Assembly: GCF_963678635.1 (NCBI RefSeq)
Contig: NC_087069.1
Coordinates: 11,358,812-11,422,811 of the forward strand
Direction: 5' to 3'
DNA length: 64,000 bases
Origin: Symsagittifera roscoffensis
Taxonomy: Eukaryota; Xenacoelomorpha; Acoela; Convolutidae
Positions 56,419 to 64,000 of this stretch are shown one piece after another. The notes beneath the pieces are model-generated. The model was not told the origin of the DNA and did not search any database. It saw only the letters and a list, made by a program, of their open reading frames with translations. A program made the position numbers and the translations under genes. Positions within the stretch are counted from its first letter, which is position 1; each line of letters opens with the position of its first letter.

Positions 56419-57017
56419 ATGCTTTTTAACCAGGACGCAATATCAGAGCCTAATCATGAGATAAGTGTTACAGCTGGCGAAACTTCACTCCCAGGGCCCA
56501 CACAATCGAGTACCACCCTAAGGCTCGGAACTAACGGAAGTTTTGCTCGGAGCTGGCTCCGAAAGATATCCAATTCAACAGGACAGTGCCTCAGAAGACC
56601 CTTCCCTGGTGGAACACCAACCAAGACCGTCTAGATCACAAAGAAATAATGGCCCTCCTAAACACTTCAGTGAAGGAAGATATATCGAAAACGTTCTGGA
56701 AAAAGAGGACAGTCACGGATCTAACAAAATTAGATGAAGACCCAAATGCCTCTCCATTGTTCAATTTTAATTCAGATTTCCCAACCTCGCTTGTGGACCT
56801 TCCTACGAGACACATTCTAGTCGCTGATACCATTCTAACTTGGTCTTTAGAAAAGTCTATCTCATCGGGACGAGCTAGTCAGACACCGATTCAGACTCCC
56901 TTTCATTTTCACCCAGCGGATTCAAACCTAGCTTCCAACTTCCGCCGCATCACCCAATTCCGGATACTGACAATTTTAGTGAAATCTCGATTGAGTCAGA
57001 ACTCAAAAAATGTTTAG
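56419..57017 (+). pseudogene. Gypsy 3' coding remnant
   Basis: Overlapping forward frames; one contains RPSRSQRNNGPPKHFSE, like the basic RxSxRxxxPPxR tail common at the end of LTR-element integrases. The remaining ORF (56586-57017) is Thr/Leu/Pro-rich, without a family match. Confidence 0.4.
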
Positions 57018-59627
57018 ATGAATTTGATGCATTTTTCAATTTAAAATTCTTAGTATTTTGTTTGTTTTGTTCTTTTTACCAAGCTCATTTTAGGTTACTT
57101 TTGTTTTTTTTGTATGTTTCTTTATGTACATAATAGTTCTACAGTCTGTAAAATAGAATTCACATTTTTGTAAACCTGTGATTTCGGCCGTTTGTACATT
57201 TCAAATTTTCAATTGTAGATTTCATCAATTTGTTTTCTGGCCTAATACTTGTTTATGGTGCAGTTTGTATTTTTTGTTCCTATTTTGAAGAAGGAAATGG
57301 GTGTATTTAGGATTAGTTTTAATTAATTGTAAAATTTTAAGTTTTTCTGGTTGGAAATGTTATGATTTGTGTTTTTTTAGTTATGTTAGTATGACCTTCC
57401 GCATTAATTAGATACCAGTCAACACATTGCATGATTCGCAAATCGGTCGATCTGGTTTAGTTTTAATTCACACTTCTTTCTTTAACTTTAATTTTTTTTC
57501 TGTGATTGTACAAATCCTGTAAATTACTAATTAGTCTATTAGAGCATTTTATTAAACGATTTCATAGCTGGTCACTGAACTTCTGTAAAATTTAAGGAGT
57601 ACTAAAACTTCAGAAGGATTCATATAAGGCAGATATCAAAAAGAATATAATATCATAGCTTGAAAATTTCGAGAGAATTTTCAGATTACCGCAAAACTTT
57701 AGCTACGATCAAAATAATTGTTTAGCTCGTTGTTTATGCAATTCATTACTTTCATATTTCATGTTTTTTTTCCGATACTTTTTATGAGTATGAACTGTTA
57801 AAAACGAAACGTAAACAACAGAATTGGAGACCTCTGTTCAAATTTTATCTTGAAAAGTTTGTCAAAACTATAAGAGCTCATCGTTGTTTCGAATATTTTG
57901 TTTCAAATTTTACAGCCTATGAAAATCTTCATCAAACCATATGATTGACAGCCAGAAAGTTTGATCATCAGTCGGTTTCCCTAGAGAAAAACAAAACTAT
58001 TTGCTTCGCTAATAACTTTGGAAAAAAATTAACCTAGAGTTTTCAATTATAACTTAGAACGAAAACTAATTTTTAAAATTTAAGTTTAAATAACTATCAG
58101 AATAAAAAACTCAATTAATTTCATACAAAAAAATTAGACAGCCGATTTTGTTTTAAGCGATTTGTTATTACCTGTTTTTTTAAGAACAAGCAAATTTATT
58201 TACTTGGCTACGGTTGTTATCTGCGTAATAACAACTGGCACCCATCCTATACGCCATCAACATATTAAGAGCAAATTATGAAAACTCGGGAGAAATAATG
58301 AAAACAAAATCAAATCAATGCAAAACTTAAGAAAAGTAAAAATTATTGAAATCCACGGGCTTCCGAACAATTCAAACTTTCAAACTTTAAAAAAGTAAAA
58401 ATCAACCTAGTAAAGTAAACACAAGAGCTACCATTTTGCACTGTTCGTCTTCTACGTGTCTTTCAATTAAACCGCCAGAAAACAAATTTAAGCTTTATTC
58501 TTTGACCTAGCTGGCATCAATGAAATTTCGTCTTCAGTTTCAGTAATTGGACTCTTGTTTTGCAGTTGTTTTGGACAAAAAAGAAACAAAAACAAGCATA
58601 GCCGGGTACTGTGCAAGTAGCACAGAATATTCCGATCATAGTCTTAGAGAAAATTAGGGAAGAAACATTTTTCAAATTAGTGTCGTTTCTTTCCACGTGG
58701 TGTGATAAAAAGAGCTGATCGAAATTATAATGATTATTAATTTCGACAGTCATTATGAAATAAAGAAATTGAAAAACAAAAAAAGGTTTAGAAAAACGAA
58801 AAAAGATTTTAAAAAATCACAAATTGTTTCAGTTTTTGCAATTTTTTTTGAAAATTTGTAGGTTTGATTCCAAAAAAGCGTTAAAATTCTCAGAAAAACT
58901 AACTTTATTCGAGTATGACTAAGTTTATACGTTTTAAAATAAGATTTTTTAAGCTTCTGGCCATATAAAAGCACATGGCAGGCTGCTCGCTCGCTTTTTT
59001 CGCTCGAATTGAGACAAAAAACCATAAACTCCAAACTGGTATTTCCTGAAAGTTTTTTCTGAAATTTTTTGAATTTTTTTGAAATAACGACTGTTACGGC
59101 TTTGACAATATAAATCGCCCAACTCTTTCCGATGATTTTTGAGCCAGCTAATTTCCGTGGTAGAAAAAAAATGAAAAAACCCGAATAGAAAATTCTTCCT
59201 CAATTTTCAAATGATCAGATTAAAAAACGGTTTTAGAATTCGTATCACCAAAGAACTCAGCTTTAGTAAAAAAAAACGTTAACTTTGCATCTGCTTCAAA
59301 AACTTATCCAACTGTCTAACTATTTACTTTCAAGTATTTGTAATTCTCCTTGGCTTATTTATTTTCTTATAAGTTTTTGAAAATTTCTTTGGGGAGCATT
59401 GTTGTTTTTCGCTTCACATTTTTAAATTTCAGTTCTAGATATCTCACTCAAAACAGGTCACAGCTCCCAGAGAAATTTTCTAATCGCCCAATTAGTGCGT
59501 CTCCTCTTCCGACGAAAACAAAAAGATACCACTGAAATCAGTTTTAAGTACAACACAGCTGCCTCCTAGACAAAGACGAGGAAACTTCTCTACAACCTAA
59601 AAGTCGCCATCACCTTCTTTGTAGACC
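57018..59627. other. AT-rich intergenic sequence
   Basis: No gene recognised. Minus-strand frames at 58517-59203 are Phe/Lys-rich and look random. Confidence 0.45.
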
Positions 59628-59718
59628 GCCCAACAGATCACGCCACTGGAAAATAATTCATTTTGTCTTTCTGTGAAACAACGGATGAATTTTTTTCCAG
59701 TGGCGTGTTTTGTTGGGC
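59628..59718. ncRNA. Hairpin with 34-bp arms (pre-miRNA-like or small foldback)
   Basis: Left arm 59628-59661 and right arm 59685-59718 are complementary at 31 of 34 positions, with a 23-nt loop. The three mismatches are internal. Stem length and loop size fit a miRNA precursor, but a small foldback transposon is equally possible. No other copy was seen in the window. Confidence 0.4.
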
Positions 59719-61434
59719 TGTTTGGAATTCAGAAATTGCAGTGGAATTTAGAAAATACAAAATCAAAACAACGCCTTCTTTGATGAGTTCACAAAATTTC
59801 TACGAAAAAAAAGACATAGCCTCGACAGCCGAATACTGATGTTATACTGACTACACTTCAAAACCTTCGTATACCAATATAGAGCAAAAGTATTTCAGAT
59901 AATTGATGGCAGAATTTCTTGAGAAAACCAAGATGCTCAGCAACAAGTCCCTCAGACAAGTTTCGAATTGGTTACCTATTTACAACGTTCATTTTTAGCA
60001 AATTCTCATGCTATAGAGAGTCACTTATTAGGACTTTTCTCTTCAATTAAATTCAAGGTTGACCCTCTCAGAAACACTTCTCAAAACTGTCCACCAAAGC
60101 AGATTCTCAGATTAAAACTAAGTTTTAGTACTTTTCTGAAAGTTGTTCTTAGAGCCTTCTCGGGAAAGCATTTTTGTTGAAAAGCTGCAAAATTTTTTTG
60201 GTCTATATTATAACAGTTTTCTCAGCTTAAGCTTCTAAAAATAGTCTTTCCTTAAACTTCTAAATTTGGTCATCGATAATCTTGGTTGCTCGTCCTCGAA
60301 TCATTAGAAAAACCATCAGGTTGCTCAACTTATAAGTTTTAACAAAGATAAAGTTCCATAAATGAATTCGCTCGATAATTTGTCTTGGAAAAAATACAAA
60401 AAACAATAACCGATTCTAGCTACATTTTCACACATTAAAAACATCAGATATGATCAAACCCCCAAAATTTTACACAGGATCTTTTCTCAATTACAAAAGC
60501 ACAAACACAGTTTGAATTTATCAAATTTTGAAACTTTGCTCAACTGGGTTTGCAAAAATCAGCATGCGTTTAGCGATACAAAAATCAAAAAGATCAAATT
60601 GTTTCCAGTCTAAGGTTATCATAATTTTTTCAGTACCTCATTTTAAATGTTCTCAAATATTTTGATTTGAAGGACGCTTTTAGACTGCAATATCTTGTTC
60701 TTAGGATCTTCATGTCTAAAGTAGGTCAGGACATATTTTTTGCAAATCATAATCTCTGTTTTTTACCTTTCTAAACTATAGATAATAGTGATAAGATCTA
60801 GGATTCTAATTAGAAGCAGCACTATTTTATGTTTCAATTTCAAAGTTATTGATCCGACCAAGAATCAGAGCTGAAAAAAAAACGTCTCTGTCGTTAAAAC
60901 AATTCTCACGCAATTCAAAATTGAAATGGTTAAATTGTTTTGTCACCGATGTTCTGATAGATTTTTGACGCTTGGAAAATAATTTAAAGATGTTGAAAAA
61001 CTCCTCAATTTCACGTGCATTGAATTCTGCGGCAGCAGTTTTAGTAGTACACGTCTGCTACGGTTTTAATTTTGTGTAAATGAGCTTACGCGACGTCTTT
61101 TACCATGTCAAGAAATTTGTCATATTTGTTCTTCTTGTATTTTTAAACAATTTTTCAAAAAATTTTTTTGCTAAAAGGATTGTAAAAAAACCATTACAAA
61201 ATTTGCTATTACTTCTCGAAATGATTAGTTTTTTCGTTTAAAAGTTTAAATTTCGATGACACGTTGGCGATTACAGATTTTCCGTATTGCGTCATTTTAG
61301 ATTGAAAACGAAATAATCTTATACACTTTCAACGCCTCGATATATATTTTTAAAAATTAAGCTCTGACAAAAAATGAGAGCTCTGACAAAATTTTAGTAT
61401 GTTTAAAAATTTGTGTCTGGATTCCAGAGATATA
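59719..61434. other. AT-rich intergenic sequence
   Basis: No gene recognised. Confidence 0.45.
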
Positions 61435-61775
61435 CGAGCACCAAATTTGACTTCATTTCGATTTCCAGATTTGGTGGCGTTTCAATTTTTTCGTTTGTTG
61501 TATTTTTGGTCATCTGCATAAACATCAGATTACGAGGCCAATTTGTGCTTTTTGGAAAATGCTACAAGGATCTTCCCTTTATTCTTCTTTTGTTCTTTCA
61601 TTTTTTTATCGTTCCGAGAAGTGTTAAAGACTTGTATTCGGAATCCAGGAACATACAGTCTCAAATTGTGCACCTATCCAGTGCAAAGTTTGGCTTCGCA
61701 ATGGTTTCCATGTTTGGTTGCGTTTCCATTTTTTCGTGTTCATTTTCTTTTCTGTAATCTGCATAAGCACCAGAT
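61435..61775. repeat. Tandem duplication ~240 bp with embedded MITE terminus
   Basis: About 61444-61531 and 61681-61773 share 'tttccat/gattt ggt', 'ggcgtttcaattttttcgt' (variant 'tgcgtttccattttttcgt') and 'atctgcataa'. The second copy is entered by 61629-61704, the inverted end of the 1284-1921 MITE ('atccaggaacatacag', 'cctatccagtgca'). The open frames across it repeat the same hydrophobic sequence and are not taken as genes. Confidence 0.65.
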
Positions 61776-62738
61776 ATTCGTTGAATTAATTAATGATCAA
61801 TCATCTATTGAGGTAGAGTACGACTTTCAAACTAAACCCTGTCGAAAGTTTTTTTGAAATCATTTTCGTTCAAGTGTTTGTCTAAAACTTATGATATTTC
61901 AAGTCCTCTACAATTTATCAATTTGATGAACTGGTCCGCTGGAACTAAAGCACTAGGGTCTATGCGGTAGTTTGAGCAAGCTATTAAAACAAATGATTTC
62001 CTTGAGACGAGAGAAGGGCAAAAGATCAGAGTTTTTGGTTGCATAACTTCGTTTGTCATCAATTAGATAATCGCATTGTTGTTTTAACGCTTATTCTGAA
62101 AATCAATTTGATTTTTCTAGAAAAAATTTTAGTTTGATAAAAAAAAAACGATTTGAATTTATATAAACAAATCGAAAAGTTTTCCTTCTTTTGGAAGAAG
62201 TAGAAATGAATGAAGTTTTTTTCCGTTTTTCCTTTTTGATGATGACTATTATTAAAACCGATTGATGATGAAAAAAAATTTAACTATTTCTTATACAGAA
62301 ATGTGTTTGTTTTTCATTTACTAATGAATATTTAGATTGAAATTTATGAAAAATGTCATCAAAAAAGGCTAAAGGTTCATCGATATTCAGTCCTATTGTT
62401 GTCGGTCATTTATTGCAATTAAAAGAGCGAATTGATGTTAACTCGTTCAAAGCAAATGTTCGTTTATCAAGAAATAATCATTAGTAAAACCGATTGGTAA
62501 AAATATGTTTCAATTAACCGAAAACAAATCAATTTTAATTTTGAAAGTATAGAAGTTGATTGAATAGTTTTCTTTATTATTGACTCAAATATTTCATACC
62601 TCTTCACGCGAAACCAGTTTGTTTTGATACAATAAGTCAAATTGAAATATCTGAAAAAAAACATAATTCAACATAATTCAACATAATTGAAAAAAAAACA
62701 TAAACTGAAATATCTGAAAAAAAAACTAAAAATTTCAA
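61776..62738. other. AT-rich intergenic sequence
   Basis: No gene recognised. Short repeated 'aacataattc' units at 62660-62692. Confidence 0.45.
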
Positions 62739-62756
62739 AGAGAGAGAGAGAGAGAG
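62739..62756. repeat. (AG)n microsatellite
   Basis: Nine AG repeats. Confidence 0.9.
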
Positions 62757-62772
62757 TGGAAAAAAATCACAA

Positions 62773-62856
62773 ATGAAGGCTTTAATCATTACTGTTTTTG
62801 TGCTGTGTTATTTTCTGCAAAAAAATAATCTGCTCAAAAAATCAGCAAAAAATTAG
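62773..62856 (+). CDS. Possible signal-peptide exon or micropeptide (27 aa)
   Basis: ATG-started frame MKALIITVFVLCYFLQKNN... with a signal-peptide-like core, ending TAG. Acceptor-like TTTTCAG (62889-62891), ATTTCAG (about 62911) and TTTTTTCAG (about 62958) follow, but no clean donor leaves the frame. It resembles the starts at 41079 and 51373 in type only. Confidence 0.2.
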   Translation: MKALIITVFVLCYFLQKNNLLKKSAKN

Positions 62857-63111
62857 AACAATTTTGGTGAAATTATTTGTATATTTTCAGTAATCATACA
62901 GATATTTCAGCTTTCTCAAGTTAGAATTTAAAAAAATTTGACAATCTTACTTTTTTCAGACCATTTAATTACGAGGGGAAGGGCCAACACACGAGCTCTT
63001 CAGCTCATCACTACGAACTGCTGTTGCGCCCTTGCTTAAGAATTCCATGCAATTTTTTTTTGTTTTTTTTCTTGGCTGGGTTTTGTTGCCTCACCCCTAA
63101 GCAACGAGCAA

Positions 63112-63186
63112 GGATCCTGGTGGGCCTTGAACAGCCGACCTTTTGGTTGAGAGGCGGAGACGTAACCACTTCACCACCGCTCCCCT
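63112..63186 (-). mobile_element. tRNA-derived SINE-like head
   Basis: On the minus strand, GGGAGCGGTGGTGAAGTGG holds an A-box-like sequence and, about 35 nt on, GGCTGTTCAAGGCCC holds a B-box-like sequence. The element downstream on that strand leads into a T-poor body toward 62965. Typical of tRNA-derived SINEs. Only one copy was seen here. Confidence 0.45.
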
Positions 63187-63481
63187 CAACACCGCTCCCT
63201 TGTTTTTCTTTACTGACTTTTGTTTTTCTTTTCGGCGCAACTAGTTTGATTACTGGAAAAGGAGATCTTTGTACCTGATGTAAGAAAAATTTTGAAGCAT
63301 CTTCAAGTAGTTTTTTCGTTTCAACATATTCAGATAGAAAACTTCAGTAGGACTTAGTTTTGAAGGGCAAACACTTTAAGCGTTCTCATGTTCATTTAGA
63401 AAAGAATCTTGAAATTTGATGAATTTTTCATTCTGGATTCTTAGACAACATTTCTCGAGTGGAATTAGGTTTAAGACATCA

Positions 63482-63493
63482 CCCCCCCCCCCC
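63482..63493. repeat. Poly-C tract
   Basis: Twelve consecutive C followed by further C-rich sequence. Confidence 0.9.
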
Positions 63494-63670
63494 GCACCCG
63501 CCCCCCTAAATGCCTCCGTAAATTATCCCCGCAAACTTGTCCTTTTGGTGTAAATTTACGACCTACTTATTTGGCAGACCAGTCCTATATTTTTTCTAAA
63601 ATTTAGGACAATTCACAAAATGCACAGTTTAGCCAATTAAAAAAAACGTCCATTTAAATAATCGAAATTT

Positions 63671-63737
63671 GTCTGAAAAAAAAACCCACCTCGAGCACAA
63701 TTATTTCATTACTTTCCTTACGAAAGTCGGAACAGCA
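63671..63737. repeat. Dispersed repeat shared with 22424-22490
   Basis: Same-orientation partner of the sequence left of the BEL element, sharing 'acccacc', 'cgagcacaa' and 'cgaaagtcggaaca'. Confidence 0.75.
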
Positions 63738-64000
63738 TTTTCTGAACTTGGTCCAAAATAATTTAGAGTATAGTTGCGAAATCATGGTAGATCGTCCAAT
63801 ACCAAAGTCATAATCATGATGTAAAAACTAATTTTCATAAAGTCGCAATCAGAATGGCAGCAAATCCCAAAAATTTTTTCGAACATGGTCACGGGGAAAT
63901 AAAAAAACAGCAACGCAGACGACGGTAAAATTTTGCCTAATCAAAGAAACAAATCCAAGAAAAAATTTTAACTTGAATTTAAAATGACCGCAATTTGAGA

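Larger units (their letters stand above)
53880..57017 (+). mobile_element. Decayed Ty3/Gypsy element
   Basis: Ordered forward-strand fragments of gag, RT, and a C-terminal pol or 3' region are broken by many stops and frameshifts. LTRs were not identified, so the limits are approximate. Confidence 0.65.

Noticed and set aside
58517-59203. Overlapping minus-strand Phe/Lys-rich frames
   Set aside because: Composition is what AT-rich noncoding DNA yields; no splice or motif support.
61413-61857. Hydrophobic frames of 114 and 104 codons
   Set aside because: They lie across a tandem DNA duplication and a MITE end; hydrophobicity reflects T-rich sequence.

Overview
The window is AT-rich eukaryotic DNA, most likely from an invertebrate animal. 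It carries GT-AG introns, a BEL/Pao retrotransposon (a class known from animals), a claudin-type membrane protein, tRNA-derived Pol III promoter sequences and many dispersed or tandem repeats. I cannot name the phylum from sequence alone. No rRNA, clean tRNA, CRISPR or prokaryotic operon was seen.

Layout. 1-9.8 kb is repeat-dominated: a TA-flanked MITE, a 21-bp minisatellite, a CCCGGG-TIR element, a hAT-like MITE and a retroelement-like remnant. 9.87-10.55 kb holds an intronless-looking ORF of unknown function. 11-13.6 kb repeats material from 6.4-7.3 kb and carries a second hAT-like MITE whose pre-insertion site is preserved in the paralogous copy. 16.7-20.6 kb has two exons of a claudin/PMP22-like gene. 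22.6-32.7 kb is a minus-strand BEL/Pao element with near-identical LTRs, joined head to tail through its 5' LTR to a truncated second copy. 33 kb has a broken SET-like coding segment. 35.1-37.5 kb is a Ty3/Gypsy deletion derivative. 38.6-39.1 kb is a 272-bp tandem duplication carrying an 87-nt exon candidate. 40 kb has an old second Pao reverse transcriptase. 41.1-41.5 kb has a signal peptide followed by micro-exons. 43.5 kb is a C3HC4 RING-finger membrane protein. 45.6-48 kb is degraded retroelement sequence, 48.5-50.2 kb a tandem segmental duplication, 51.4-52.4 kb a two-exon gene for a small secreted peptide, 54-57 kb a decayed Gypsy element, 59.6 kb an isolated pre-miRNA-like hairpin, and 61-64 kb more repeats including a tRNA-derived SINE-like head.

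Most coding-looking sequence belongs to mobile elements. The best host gene candidates are the claudin-like gene, the RING protein, the 9.87-kb ORF, the secreted peptide and the micro-exon gene. The most unusual observations are in the BEL element: an extra ORF upstream of gag, consensus Pol III A and B boxes inside the LTR, and a shared-LTR tandem arrangement. Exon structures are read by eye from splice consensus and reading frame; no transcript evidence was available.
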